In this document: piece after piece, positions 8,805 to 17,322 of the stretch
Position numbering within the stretch: position 1 is the first letter of the stretch
Layout: each line of letters begins with the position of its first letter
NCBI RefSeq assembly: GCF_023276435.1
Contig: NZ_JALLPO010000001.1
Location: 341,601-405,600 of the forward strand
Source of the DNA: Sphaerisporangium perillae
Lineage (GTDB): Bacteria > Actinomycetota > Actinomycetes > Streptosporangiales > Streptosporangiaceae
Length of the DNA stretch: 64,000 bases
Reading direction: 5' to 3'
Translations under genes and position numbers: made by a program
Notes under the pieces: generated by a model
What the model saw: only the letters and a program-made list of their open reading frames with translations
Databases searched by the model: none
What the model was told of the DNA's origin: nothing

Positions 8805-10334
8805 TCAGCCACTGTGCGCCGGGACGTCCTGCCGGGCCGACGCCGCGCGATTGGACAGCGGGATCTCCTTGACGAAGAAGGAGAGCACGAGACCGGCCAC
8901 GACGATCGGCGCCACGTACAGGAAGATCGGTGGCAGAGCCTGCGCGTAGGCCCGCACGATGACCTGGCGCACTGGCGCGGGCAACTGGTGGACCATCTGC
9001 GGGGTGATCGCGTTGACGCTCCGCACCGGCAGCCGGGCCCCGCTCGCCATGAGCGCGTCCGACAGGCGGTGGGTGAAGATCGAGCCGACCAGCGACGTGC
9101 CGAGGGAGGCGCCGGTCTGCCGGAAGTAGTTCACCGCGGAGGTGGCCGTGCCCACGTCGCGGTACTCGACGGAGTTCTGCACGATCAGCACGAGCGTCTG
9201 CATGACCAGGCCGAGGCCGAACCCGGTCACGAACATGTACAGCGCGTTGAGCACCATCGAGGAGTCGGCGGTCATCCGCGACAGCAGCGCCAGGCCGACC
9301 GCCATCACCGCCATGCCGGCGATCGGGAAGATCCGGTACCGCCCGGTCGCCGAGATGATCCGCCCCGACCCGATCGAGGTGATCGTCATGCCGGCGACCA
9401 TCGGCAGCATCAGCAGCCCCGACTGCGTGGCGCTCGCCCCGTTCACCATCTGCAGGAACGTCGGCAGGTACGCGATCGCGGCGAACATGCCGACGCCGAC
9501 GAACACCGCGATCGCGGCGGGAAGGACGAACAGGTTCTCGCGGAACAGGTGCAGCGGGATGATCGGCTCGGCCGCCACCCGCTCGGCCAGCACGAAGCCC
9601 ACGGCGAGGACCACCGCGCCGGCCGCGAGGGCGATGATCACGGGCGAGCCCCAGTCGTACTGGGTGCCGCCCCAGCTCGTGACCAGCACGACGCAGGTGG
9701 AGGTGCCCGCGAGCAGCGCCGTGCCGAGGACGTCGAGCTTCGGCCGCGCCGTCGGCTTCGGCAGCCGCAGCACGACGGCGGTGACGGCCAGCGCGAGCAG
9801 CCCGAGCGGCAGGTTGACGTAGAAGCACCAGCGCCAGCTCGCGTGGTCGGTGAAGAAACCGCCGATGAGCGGGCCGATGACCGACGACAGACCCCACACC
9901 GCGCCGATGACGCCGACGTAGCGGCCGCGCTCGCGCGGGGAGACCAGGTCGGCCACGATCGCCTGCACGCCGATCATGAGCCCGCCGCCTCCGAGGCCCT
10001 GCAGGGCGCGGAAGCCGATCAGCTCCGGCATGTTCCGCGCCATGCCGCAGAGCACCGACCCCACCAGGAAGATCACGATGGCGGCCTGGAAGACGATCTT
10101 GCGACCGAGCAGGTCGCCCAGCTTGCCGTAGATCGGCAGGCCGATGGTCGAGGCCAGGATGTAGGCGGTGACGATCCAGCCGATGTGCTCAAGGCCCTTC
10201 AGGTCGCCGACGATCGTCGGCAGGGCGGTGGACACGATCGTCTGGTCGAGTGCCGCCAGCAGCAGGGCCACCATCAGGCCCGCGAAGACCAGGCGGACCT
10301 GCCGGCGGTTCAGCCTCGCTCCATCGGCGCTCAT
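8805..10334 (-). CDS. DHA2-family (EmrB/QacA-like) MFS exporter
   Basis: Drug:H+ antiporter of about 509 residues with 14 predicted membrane segments. Motif A is [13 protein letters not shown], and motif C-like [18 protein letters not shown] marks exporters. The [16 protein letters not shown] stretch is typical for DHA2 proteins. Start set at the ATG before [11 protein letters not shown], with AAGGAAGG upstream; the open frame extends further but that part is not protein-like. Substrate unknown. It lies between secA2 and an EamA transporter on the same strand, with gaps large enough for separate promoters. Confidence 0.85.
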   Translation of the reverse strand: MSADGARLNRRQVRLVFAGLMVALLLAALDQTIVSTALPTIVGDLKGLEHIGWIVTAYILASTIGLPIYGKLGDLLGRKIVFQAAIVIFLVGSVLCGMARNMPELIGFRALQGLGGGGLMIGVQAIVADLVSPRERGRYVGVIGAVWGLSSVIGPLIGGFFTDHASWRWCFYVNLPLGLLALAVTAVVLRLPKPTARPKLDVLGTALLAGTSTCVVLVTSWGGTQYDWGSPVIIALAAGAVVLAVGFVLAERVAAEPIIPLHLFRENLFVLPAAIAVFVGVGMFAAIAYLPTFLQMVNGASATQSGLLMLPMVAGMTITSIGSGRIISATGRYRIFPIAGMAVMAVGLALLSRMTADSSMVLNALYMFVTGFGLGLVMQTLVLIVQNSVEYRDVGTATSAVNYFRQTGASLGTSLVGSIFTHRLSDALMASGARLPVRSVNAITPQMVHQLPAPVRQVIVRAYAQALPPIFLYVAPIVVAGLVLSFFVKEIPLSNRAASARQDVPAHSG

Positions 10335-10459
10335 CCACGGCACCTTCCTTGTAGGGGCCGGACGGTTCCATCCAGCGTACGCAGGGACAGACCTTCGTAC
10401 CCGGCTTCGCCCCGGTCGCACCGAACCATGGAACGACCAGGGCGAGGCCCCGCCGATCG

Positions 10460-11404
10460 CTACGCGTACTTGCCCGCCCGCGAGTCCCCGCGTGACTCAC
10501 CGAGGGCGAGGAGCGCCACCGAGGCCAGCAGGACGGCCGTGCCCGCCGCCGATGCGGCCGTCAGGCGCTCGCCGAGCAGCAGGACGCCGATCGCCGTGGC
10601 CCCCGCCGGTTCCAGCAGCGCCACCACCGAGGCCGTCGTCGCCCGCACCGACGACAGCCCGGTGAAGAACAGGCCGTAGGCCAGGGCCGTCGGCATCGCG
10701 CCGAGGTAGCCGAGCAGCGCCACCGTCGCCACCTCGCCGCCGCTCGGCAGCAGTCCCTCGACCACGGCCAGCGGCAGCAGCAGCACCCCGCCGGCGGCGA
10801 ACCCCCACATGGCCGTCCCGTACGCCTCCCGCACAGCCCCGGCCCGCTCCGCGACGGGGGCGGGCTGCGTGGAGGCGTCCGGACGCGCCGACGCGCGGGA
10901 GTGGAGGGTGACCCCGGCGTAGGCGACGGCGGACAGCAGCGCGAGGCCCGCGCCGGTCGCCGAGACGGCCGAGGGGCCTCCCACCAGCAGCAGCAGACCG
11001 GTGAGGGCCAGCACCATGCCGGCCGCGCCCGTACGGCCGAGCCTCTCGGCGAGCGCGAGCCGCGCCCCGAGGGCAACCAGCGCGGGGCTGGCTCCGAGCG
11101 TGATCACGGTCGCCACGGCGACCCCGCTCGCGGCGACCGCGGCGAAGTAGGCGGCCTGCGAGATCGCCAGCCCGGCGCCGACGGTGAGCAGACCGCTCCA
11201 CCGCGGGCGCCACCCGCCGAGCCGCAGCAGCCGGGCGGCGCCGAACAGCAGGCCGGCGCCGAAGACGAATCGCCAGAAGGAGACCGCCACCGGGCCGAGG
11301 CCGCTGAGCCGGTACAGAAGCGCCGCCGCGGGGCCGCCCGTGCCCCAGATGGTGGCGGCGATGGTGACGTACAGCATGCCTCGCCGTACGGAGACGTGCG
11401 TCAT
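10460..11404 (-). CDS. EamA/DMT-family transporter, probably an amino acid or metabolite exporter
   Basis: Ten-segment drug/metabolite transporter with two EamA repeats (roughly residues 1-140 and 190-310), 314 residues from the ATG chosen for its GGAGAG. The conserved [16 protein letters not shown] opens the first repeat and [23 protein letters not shown] closes the second. The leader region carries a short reading frame ending in a stem-forming sequence (see 11405-11547) that looks like a ribosome-mediated attenuator for branched-chain amino acids; this would make the protein a candidate branched-chain amino acid or related exporter/importer. That link is inference. Confidence 0.85.
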   Translation of the reverse strand: MTHVSVRRGMLYVTIAATIWGTGGPAAALLYRLSGLGPVAVSFWRFVFGAGLLFGAARLLRLGGWRPRWSGLLTVGAGLAISQAAYFAAVAASGVAVATVITLGASPALVALGARLALAERLGRTGAAGMVLALTGLLLLVGGPSAVSATGAGLALLSAVAYAGVTLHSRASARPDASTQPAPVAERAGAVREAYGTAMWGFAAGGVLLLPLAVVEGLLPSGGEVATVALLGYLGAMPTALAYGLFFTGLSSVRATTASVVALLEPAGATAIGVLLLGERLTAASAAGTAVLLASVALLALGESRGDSRAGKYA

Positions 11405-11547
11405 GAACTCTCTCCAGAGGGGTGGTAGCGAAGAAGGGCCCAGAACGCGGGCAGCCGCCACCCACCGGACCGTCCAGGCCCGGATTCAAGGAGAGGAACC
11501 GCCCGCTAGTGGGCGGCGGGCGGAGAGATGATCAAAATCGGACGCAT
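11405..11547 (-). promoter_or_regulatory. Candidate branched-chain amino acid attenuator with leader peptide
   Basis: On the minus strand a 13-codon frame (11547 down to 11506) encodes MRPILIISPPAAH. It has an Ile-Leu-Ile-Ile run and ends in PPAAH, the same ending as Streptomyces trp leader peptides (NWWWTAHPAAH type), whose codons form the first hairpin arm. Here the stop lies inside a stem of CCGCCC and GGGCGG, and the following ~90 bases before the EamA start can form further GC-rich stems. Ribosome stalling at the Ile/Leu codons would switch the structure. No strong ribosome site is seen for the leader, so this remains a hypothesis. The rest of the ~400-base gap shows no other coding signal. 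Confidence 0.5.
11506..11547 (-). CDS. Putative leader peptide MRPILIISPPAAH
   Basis: Thirteen-residue frame with four consecutive branched-chain codons (Ile, Leu, Ile, Ile). Its likely role is regulatory: the ribosome position on it would decide which RNA stem forms upstream of the EamA gene. Too short to judge by itself; the support is the resemblance of its tail to actinomycete trp leader peptides and its place ~100 bases before a transporter gene. Confidence 0.45.
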   Translation of the reverse strand: MRPILIISPPAAH

Positions 11548-11809
11548 GGCCGCCAGCGTAGCGGCACTGGCCGGAAGCGGTGAATGTCGGCCTTCCCTTT
11601 CCCGGCGCGCGGAATAAGAGGATGTTCGATGGCGGGTATCTCGGCCACGGGAGGCGGGCATTGACGAAGGTCGTGTGCACGGCCGATGGCAGACGGCTCG
11701 CAGTCGAGGAAAAGGGGAAGCCCGCCGGGAGTGAAGGGCGCGGGGACGGCTTCGGAAGAGTCTTGCGTACCTGACAGCGGGTGACAGGTATGGCGTCCAC
11801 GATGGACCC

Positions 11810-12169
11810 ATGACGACGAAAGCCGCACTCATCGCAGTGACCATCGACTGTGCCGAGCCGAAGAAGCTCGCCGAGTTCTATTCCGCGATCACCGGGTTCG
11901 AGGTGCAGTACGCCGAGGACGAGTACGCCGGCATCGGCGACGGGACGACCAGCATCTACTTCGCGCGGGTGCCCGAGCGCAAGCCCGCGGTGTGGCCGGG
12001 GCCGGACAAGCAGTTCCACCTCGACTTCCGCGTGCCGGATGTCGACAAGGCCGTACAGGAGTACATCGAACTGGGCGCCACCAAGCCCGACCACCAGCCC
12101 GGCCAGGGCTGGATCATCCTCGCCGACCCCGAGGGGCACGTCTTCTGCGTGTGCCCGGAACGATCCTGA
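11810..12169 (+). CDS. VOC/glyoxalase-fold protein
   Basis: Protein of 119 residues with two beta-alpha-beta-beta-beta units of the vicinal oxygen chelate fold: AVTIDCAEPKKLAEFYSAITGF opens the first half, LDFRVPDVDKAVQEYIELGA the second, and it ends with the typical LADPEGHVFCVC. Relatives include glyoxalases, dioxygenases and resistance proteins; the function here cannot be assigned. Monocistronic by context. Confidence 0.8.
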   Translation: MTTKAALIAVTIDCAEPKKLAEFYSAITGFEVQYAEDEYAGIGDGTTSIYFARVPERKPAVWPGPDKQFHLDFRVPDVDKAVQEYIELGATKPDHQPGQGWIILADPEGHVFCVCPERS

Positions 12170-12195
12170 TCCGGGCACGCGTACCTTCCCGCCAC

Positions 12196-12300
12196 GGGTG
12201 ACCGGACCACGCGCAGCTAGCTATGCCTAGGGATGGCCGGACCGCGCGAACCATGGAGGGTGACCGGACCGCGTGCCTCGGGTGGCCGGGGTGCGTGGCG
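12196..12300. repeat. Degenerate short direct repeats
   Basis: Four related units of the form GGGTGACCGGACCGCGTG, beginning near 12196, 12230, 12258 and 12280, with decreasing spacing (34, 28, 22 bases). They lie in the 400-base non-coding gap between the VOC gene and the next transporter. No function is evident. Confidence 0.45.
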
Positions 12301-12443
12301 CCGGTGGTGGCGGCGTCTTCGGGGTGTCTTTGATTACGAGGCCGTTTCCGGGGAAGCGGAAGACGCCATGTGCGGCATCGTGAAACGCCCGTGGAGCAGT
12401 GGTCCGTGCCGTACGCGCACGGGTGAGGCCGCCGGGGGAGTGA

Positions 12444-12468
12444 CCCCCTATAAAGGGGTAATAGGGGG
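12444..12468. promoter_or_regulatory. Palindromic element upstream of the NIPA-like transporter
   Basis: Perfect eight-base arms CCCCCTAT and ATAGGGGG flank a nine-base centre (AAAGGGGTA). It stands about 110 bases upstream of the transporter start in otherwise featureless DNA. It could be an operator or an RNA hairpin in the leader; which one is not decided by the sequence. Confidence 0.4.
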
Positions 12469-12575
12469 AACGACGACCGCGTTCCTCACTTTTGTCCCTA
12501 AGCTGGCTGGGTGCGCCCACTGATGACCCCACACGTGCTCCCCGCTGCCCGCATGCTCCCGAGCGGCGGTCGCTC

Positions 12576-13460
12576 GTGATCTGGCTGGGCGTCTCGATCG
12601 CGCTGGTCGGCGCCCTCGGGTACGCGGGGGGCGCGGCGTTGCAGCAGTACGAGGCCGTCCACGGGGGCGCGAACCTCAAGCTCGTCAGGCGGCCGCGGTG
12701 GCTGATCGGCGGGGTCATCGGGCTGCTCGGCGCATCCTTGCACGCGGTGGCGCTGAGCTTCGCGCCCCTGGTGCTGATCCAGCCGGTGAGCGTGGCGACG
12801 CTCGTCTTCGCCGTGCCGCTGGCGGCGCTCCTGCACGGCAGGCGTCCCCACAAGGCCGAGGTGCTGGGCTCGGCCGCGGTGGCCGCAGGGCTGCTGGGGC
12901 TCATGCTGCTGATCCCGCAGAGCAATACGCGTCCCGTCCTGTCCACCCCGGCCGCGCTCGGCTTCCTGGCCGTGATCGGCGTGGTGGTCGCGGTGTGCCA
13001 TCTCGGGGCGCGGCGCGCCCGCGGTCCGGGCAAGGCGCTGCTGCTCTCCATCGGCGCGGGGTCGGTGACGGCGTCGGTCTCCACGTTCGTCCGGGTCGTC
13101 GGGGGAGGGCTGGGTGGTGACCTGTCGCGGCTCGTCCACTGGTTCACGGCGGCCATCCCGGTGCTCCTGGTCTTCGCCATCGTGCTGCTCCAGAAGTCGT
13201 ACGCGGTCGGCTACTTCGGGATCGCCTACGCGGGAGTGCAGGTGGTGGACCCGATCACCTCGGTGCTCGCGGGAACGGTCCTCCTCGGCGAGCCGCTGCC
13301 GACCGGCGTCGGGAACATCGTCCCGGCCCTCCTCTCGGCGGCGGTGCTGATCGCCGGGACGATCACTTTGAGCCGCCTCACCCCGGAGACCACCCAGGTG
13401 GCCGCCCCTCCCCACCCCGAGCTCCCCGTCCCCGTCCCCACCCGGGCAGCGGCCAGATAG
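12576..13460 (+). CDS. DMT-superfamily / NIPA-like membrane transporter
   Basis: Nine to ten hydrophobic segments in about 294 residues. The opening IWLGVSIALVGALGYAGGAALQQYEA and the later GYFGIAYAGVQVVDPITSVLAGTVLLGEPL are typical for actinomycete DMT proteins related to the eukaryotic NIPA magnesium transporters. Substrate not known. GTG start with no clear ribosome site; the frame is open upstream to 12492, so a longer N-terminus is possible. The Pro/Val-rich tail is probably cytoplasmic. Confidence 0.7.
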   Translation: MIWLGVSIALVGALGYAGGAALQQYEAVHGGANLKLVRRPRWLIGGVIGLLGASLHAVALSFAPLVLIQPVSVATLVFAVPLAALLHGRRPHKAEVLGSAAVAAGLLGLMLLIPQSNTRPVLSTPAALGFLAVIGVVVAVCHLGARRARGPGKALLLSIGAGSVTASVSTFVRVVGGGLGGDLSRLVHWFTAAIPVLLVFAIVLLQKSYAVGYFGIAYAGVQVVDPITSVLAGTVLLGEPLPTGVGNIVPALLSAAVLIAGTITLSRLTPETTQVAAPPHPELPVPVPTRAAAR

Positions 13461-13499
13461 GGACCGCCCGTCCGTATGCCGAGTTGCCTGTCCTCGTCC

Positions 13500-14702
13500 T
13501 CACACGGGTGGCCGCCAGGTGAACACGTCCTGGAACTGGCGCAGGGTGACGTCGTCGCCGAGGCGTCCGGCCAGTGACATGGCGGCCTCCCTGGCGCGTA
13601 CGGCCAGCGGGTTGGACCACCGGGTCAGACGGCAGATGGTCCGCGACCTGCGCATGATCTTCGTGGTGCGGCCGAGCCGGGCCGCGGTGTAGGAGGGCAG
13701 ATCGCCCGAGAGATGGGCGAGGACCACCGCGTCCTCGATCGCCTGGCAGGCGCCCTGCCCCATGTTGGGGGTCATCGCGTGCGCCGCGTCGCCGAGCAGG
13801 GCCACCTTGCCCGAGTGGAAGGCCGGCAGGGGAGCGGCCAGGCAGAAGATGTCATGCCTGAGGATCCTGTCCTCCTCCGCGGCCGCGATCAGCCGGGGGA
13901 TCGGGTCGTGCCAGTCCCCGAACAGCCGCGCCAGCTCGCCCTTCCGCCCTCCGCCGCCCGCGTCCGCGCCGTTCGACGGAGTCGAGCCGTTGTCCAGAGT
14001 CGCTTGGTTCGGTGGAGTCGTGGGGTTCGCACGGTCCGCGCGGGTCCGGTGGGCGGGTGCGGTGGCGTAGCAGTACACCAGGCCGTCGGCGAGGGGCATG
14101 ATCCCGAACACCTGGCCCGGCCCCCAGGACTCGCTGCCGCGTAGCTCGCCCTCGGGCCGCTCGACGACGGCCCGCCAGCTCGTCACCCCGGAGTGCACCG
14201 GCCCCGGATGCGCCGGGAAAAGGGCGCCGCGCACGGCCGAGTTGATGCCGTCGGCCGCCACCACCAGGTCGGCTTCCAGATCGCCGTCGTCGGTGGAGAC
14301 CCGCCCGGTGTGCGGGTCGACGGCATGGACGGTCGTGCCGAGGCGCAGCGCCCCGGCGGGCAGCCGGCTCGCGAGCAGGTCGACCAGGGTGGCGCGGAGC
14401 AGTAGCACGGTGGGATCGCCGAACCGGGCCAGCGCGGCCTCGGCGCTCGTGCGTAGCAGCCACCGGCCGTCCGCCGCGCGCAGCCCGGCCTCCCCTTGCA
14501 TCGCGGACAGCTCCCGCACCTTGTCGCCCACGCCGATCGTGTCGAGCGCCTTGAGCGCGTTGGGCGCGATGGCGATGCCGGAGCCGACGGGTTCCAGGGA
14601 CCCGGCCCGCTCGCACACCGTCACCGACCAGCCTTGGCGCGAGAGAGCCGCCGCGGCGGTCAGGCCGCCGATCCCGCCGCCGATCACTACCGCATGGGAC
14701 AT
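13500..14702 (-). CDS. FAD-dependent aromatic-type monooxygenase (PHBH fold)
   Basis: Flavoprotein hydroxylase of 400 residues. The N-terminal AVVIGGGIGGLTAAAALSRQG binds the FAD ADP part; VVAADGINSAVRG is the DG motif and KVALLGDAAHAMTPNMGQG the GD motif. This class hydroxylates aromatic or polyketide-like substrates with NAD(P)H. Between about residues 222 and 260 it carries an odd low-complexity Asn/Thr/Pro/Gly insertion. It is divergent from a TetR gene with twin operator copies between them, so it is almost certainly the TetR target. Substrate unknown; detoxification is a reasonable guess. Confidence 0.85.
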   Translation of the reverse strand: MSHAVVIGGGIGGLTAAAALSRQGWSVTVCERAGSLEPVGSGIAIAPNALKALDTIGVGDKVRELSAMQGEAGLRAADGRWLLRTSAEAALARFGDPTVLLLRATLVDLLASRLPAGALRLGTTVHAVDPHTGRVSTDDGDLEADLVVAADGINSAVRGALFPAHPGPVHSGVTSWRAVVERPEGELRGSESWGPGQVFGIMPLADGLVYCYATAPAHRTRADRANPTTPPNQATLDNGSTPSNGADAGGGGRKGELARLFGDWHDPIPRLIAAAEEDRILRHDIFCLAAPLPAFHSGKVALLGDAAHAMTPNMGQGACQAIEDAVVLAHLSGDLPSYTAARLGRTTKIMRRSRTICRLTRWSNPLAVRAREAAMSLAGRLGDDVTLRQFQDVFTWRPPV

Positions 14703-14714
14703 GACCCCTCCTTC

Positions 14715-14748
14715 ACTACACCTGTAGTTAGCTTACTACACGTGTAGT
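14715..14748. promoter_or_regulatory. Twin TetR operators in a divergent promoter
   Basis: Two copies of a 14-base palindrome: ACTACACCTGTAGT and, 20 bases on, the perfect ACTACACGTGTAGT. They fill the 54-base gap between the monooxygenase and tetR start codons and would control both genes. A centre distance of 20 bases puts two dimers on nearly the same helix face. Confidence 0.8.
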
Positions 14749-14756
14749 CTGGGCTC

Positions 14757-15422
14757 ATGCGCAGGGAGGAGATCGTGGCGGAGGCGGCCATAACGCTGCT
14801 GGTCGAACGGGGGATGCGCGGTCTCACCCACCGCGCCGTGGACGAGGCGGCAGGGCTGCCCCTGGGGTCCACATCCAACCTCGCCCGCACCCGCGCGGCG
14901 CTTCTCGCCCTCACGCTCGCCCGGCTCACCGCTCTCGAGGAGGGATACTTCACCGCCATCCCGCAGAGCAGCGGTGGAGCAGACGCCTCCGTCGGCGGGG
15001 TGAGCGCGTCCATCGGTGATTTGAGCTCCGACAGAGGGGCGGCTGCATCGGGCAGAGAGGCGGGCGCGTCCGGCGGCGGGGTGGGTGGGCCTGGCGAGCT
15101 CGCCGATCTGATGGCAGGCCTGCTGCACCGACAGCTCACCGACGGCCGCCGCACCACGCTCGCCCGGTACGAGCTCGCCCTGGAGGCCACCCGCCGCCCG
15201 GAGCTCCGCGAGGTGTACGACCAGGCGGGGCGCCGCTTCCGCGAGGTGGCCATCGCCGTGCTGGCCGCGGCCGGCTCCCGCGACCCCGACCGGCATGGCA
15301 AGCAGCTCGTCGCCTTCGGCGAGGGGGTGCTCTTCGACGCGATCGCGGGCGCCGGCGCCGTCCCCACCTTGGAGGAACTGCGCAGCGGCATGCGCGAACT
15401 GCTCAGGGGCATGCTCTCCTGA
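14757..15422 (+). CDS. TetR-family repressor
   Basis: Regulator of 221 residues with an N-terminal helix-turn-helix (MRGLTHRAVDEAAGLPLGSTSN) and an all-helical ligand domain. Residues about 65-115 are a Gly/Ala/Ser-rich low-complexity insertion, unusual for TetR proteins; the neighbouring monooxygenase has a similar kind of insertion. It probably represses itself and the divergent monooxygenase through the twin palindromes. No Shine-Dalgarno is visible before the ATG and the gap is short, so the mRNA could be nearly leaderless. Confidence 0.85.
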   Translation: MRREEIVAEAAITLLVERGMRGLTHRAVDEAAGLPLGSTSNLARTRAALLALTLARLTALEEGYFTAIPQSSGGADASVGGVSASIGDLSSDRGAAASGREAGASGGGVGGPGELADLMAGLLHRQLTDGRRTTLARYELALEATRRPELREVYDQAGRRFREVAIAVLAAAGSRDPDRHGKQLVAFGEGVLFDAIAGAGAVPTLEELRSGMRELLRGMLS

Positions 15423-15489
15423 CCTCGCAAGGTCAGCGCGGACGGTCGGGTGTGCGGGGTTGTCGTGCGGGGGCGTTGGTTGTGGTGGT

Positions 15490-16080
15490 TCAGCGGGTGA
15501 GGGCGTGCTCTAGGCGGTCTCGGCATGCGGGCCACTCGTCGTCGAGGATGCCGAAGTGGACGGTGTCCCGCCAGGTGCCGTCGGGGCGTTGGCGGTGCCT
15601 GCGAAGTGTGCCCTCGTAGACGCCGCCGATGCGCCTGATGGCCTGCTGCGAGCGGGTGTTGAGCACGTCGGTCTTGAGCAGGACGCGGTTGTGGCCGAGC
15701 TTGTCGAAGGCGTGGCCGAGCAGGAGCAGCTTGCATTCGGTGTTCACGGCGGTCCGCCAGTAGGCCCTGCCGTACCAGGTCCAGCCGATCTCCAGGCTCT
15801 GGTCGAATGTCGGCACGTCGTGCAGGGTGCTCCACCCGATGGCGCGTTCGGTGTCCCTCAGGATGACCGAGAACGGCACGATGCCGGGGTTCTCGATCAG
15901 GGACTGGGCGATCCGCCGCATCTCCTCCTCGCTACGGGGGGTCGCCGCCGGCATCCAGCGCCATACTTCGTCGTCGTTCCCCCCTGCGGCGTACAGGTCG
16001 GTGAGGTGTTCCAGGCCGAGCGGCTCCAGCCGTACGACCCGGCCCGAGAGGGTGGTGGGTTCGGGCATCTTCGCGGTCAT
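15490..16080 (-). CDS. GNAT-family N-acetyltransferase, RimJ/RimL-like
   Basis: Acetyltransferase_3-type protein of 196 residues. RVVRLEPLGLEHLTDLYAAG is the usual opening, LEIGWTWYGRAYWRTAVNTECK precedes the acetyl-CoA site, and VLNTRSQQAIRRIGGVYEGTLRRH is the conserved C-terminal block of this subfamily. Acceptor unknown (ribosomal protein N-termini, antibiotics and small amines are all known in the family). Convergent with the TetR gene. Confidence 0.85.
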   Translation of the reverse strand: MTAKMPEPTTLSGRVVRLEPLGLEHLTDLYAAGGNDDEVWRWMPAATPRSEEEMRRIAQSLIENPGIVPFSVILRDTERAIGWSTLHDVPTFDQSLEIGWTWYGRAYWRTAVNTECKLLLLGHAFDKLGHNRVLLKTDVLNTRSQQAIRRIGGVYEGTLRRHRQRPDGTWRDTVHFGILDDEWPACRDRLEHALTR

Positions 16081-16344
16081 GATGGAAGTGTGGCCGGTGA
16101 AGTGGCCTGGGTGGCAGGACCACTGAACGGCCTTTCACGGCGACCACTTGTGCGGCGAGGCGGTGACCACCGATGGCGACAGGTTACGGGTTACGGATTG
16201 CCAGGAAGCCGAGGCCGGTGGTCGGTCACTTGCTCGGGAAGCCGGGGCCGGGGCGGGCCGCTTGGGCGGGGAGGTGAGGCTGGTGGTCGACAGGCATACC
16301 GTCCGGTCGGTACGCTCACCGTATCGGGATGATTGGGGAGCGCG

Positions 16345-17322
16345 ATGCCGGCACATATCGACACCAGCCCGCCGGGACTCGACCTAGGCCGGCTCAAAGA
16401 GTATCTCGGCAGGCACGACCTCGCCGAGGGCGAGCTGGCCGCCGAGGTGATTCATGGCGGCAAGTCGAACCTTACCTATCTGGTGCGGGATGGCGAGCGC
16501 CGGTTCGTCGTACGCAGGCCGCCGCTCGGGCACGTCCTCGCCACGGCGCACGACATGGGCCGGGAGTACCGCGTCATGACCGCGCTCCGCGACACCGGCG
16601 TGCCCGTCCCGCGTACGTACCACCTCTGCGAAGACCCGGACATCATCGGGGCGCCGTTCTACGTCATGGAGTACGTCGAGGGCGGCCAGCCCCCGACGAC
16701 GCCGGCCATCGAGGCCGAGCTCGCCGACATCCTCGCCCGGCTGCACGCCCTGGACCCCGCCGCCGTCGGGCTCGCAGACTTCGGCCGGCCGGAGGGCTTC
16801 CTGGAGCGGCAGGTCAAGCGGTGGAAGCGGCAGCTCGACGCCTCCCGCAGCCGGGACATCCCCGACATCGACCGGCTGTTCGACCGGCTGGCCGGCGCCG
16901 TGCCGGCCACGCAGCGCCACACGATCGTGCACGGCGACTACAAGCCCGGCAACACGCTGATCGCTGACGGGCACGTGCGCGCCGTCCTCGACTGGGAGAT
17001 GTCCACGCTCGGCGACCCGCTCACCGACCTCGCCCTTTACCTGCTCTACGGCGACATGGCGGCCCTGGGCACCGGCCGGCCCTTCGAGACGAGCGGCCCC
17101 TCCCCGCTGGCGGAGCGGTACGCGCGCGGCGCCGGCCTCGACATCTCCCGGCTCGGCTGGTACGTCGGGCTCGCCTGTTTCAAGCTCGCGGTGATCTCCG
17201 AGGGCATCTACTTCCGCTACACCCAGGGCCTGACCGTCGGAGAGGGGTTCGCCCAGGTGGGCGAGCACGTCGCTCCGCTCGTGGCCCACGGCCTGCACAC
17301 ACTGGAGTCCCTGGAGGGCTGA
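16345..17322 (+). CDS. Phosphotransferase (APH fold), ACAD10/11- and LvaA-like
   Basis: Kinase-fold protein of 325 residues. HTIVHGDYKPGNTLI is the catalytic loop with Asp and Asn, and AVLDWEMSTLGDPLTDLA the metal-binding DxD-like block. This is the acyl-CoA-dehydrogenase-associated branch of the aminoglycoside phosphotransferase family. In Pseudomonas LvaA and mammalian ACAD10/11, related kinases phosphorylate 4-hydroxyacyl-CoA so that a partner dehydrogenase-fold protein can remove the phosphate. Here the next gene is such a partner and overlaps by one base (TGATG). GGGGAG precedes the ATG. First gene of a four-gene operon. Confidence 0.8.
   Translation: MPAHIDTSPPGLDLGRLKEYLGRHDLAEGELAAEVIHGGKSNLTYLVRDGERRFVVRRPPLGHVLATAHDMGREYRVMTALRDTGVPVPRTYHLCEDPDIIGAPFYVMEYVEGGQPPTTPAIEAELADILARLHALDPAAVGLADFGRPEGFLERQVKRWKRQLDASRSRDIPDIDRLFDRLAGAVPATQRHTIVHGDYKPGNTLIADGHVRAVLDWEMSTLGDPLTDLALYLLYGDMAALGTGRPFETSGPSPLAERYARGAGLDISRLGWYVGLACFKLAVISEGIYFRYTQGLTVGEGFAQVGEHVAPLVAHGLHTLESLEG

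Noticed and set aside
6333-10679. 4.3-kb open frame on the plus strand
   Set aside because: It runs antisense to secA2 and the DHA2 pump; no domain is recognisable and codon composition is typical of a shadow.
12196-12300. CRISPR array
   Set aside because: The units are degenerate and the spacing changes; no cas genes are present.
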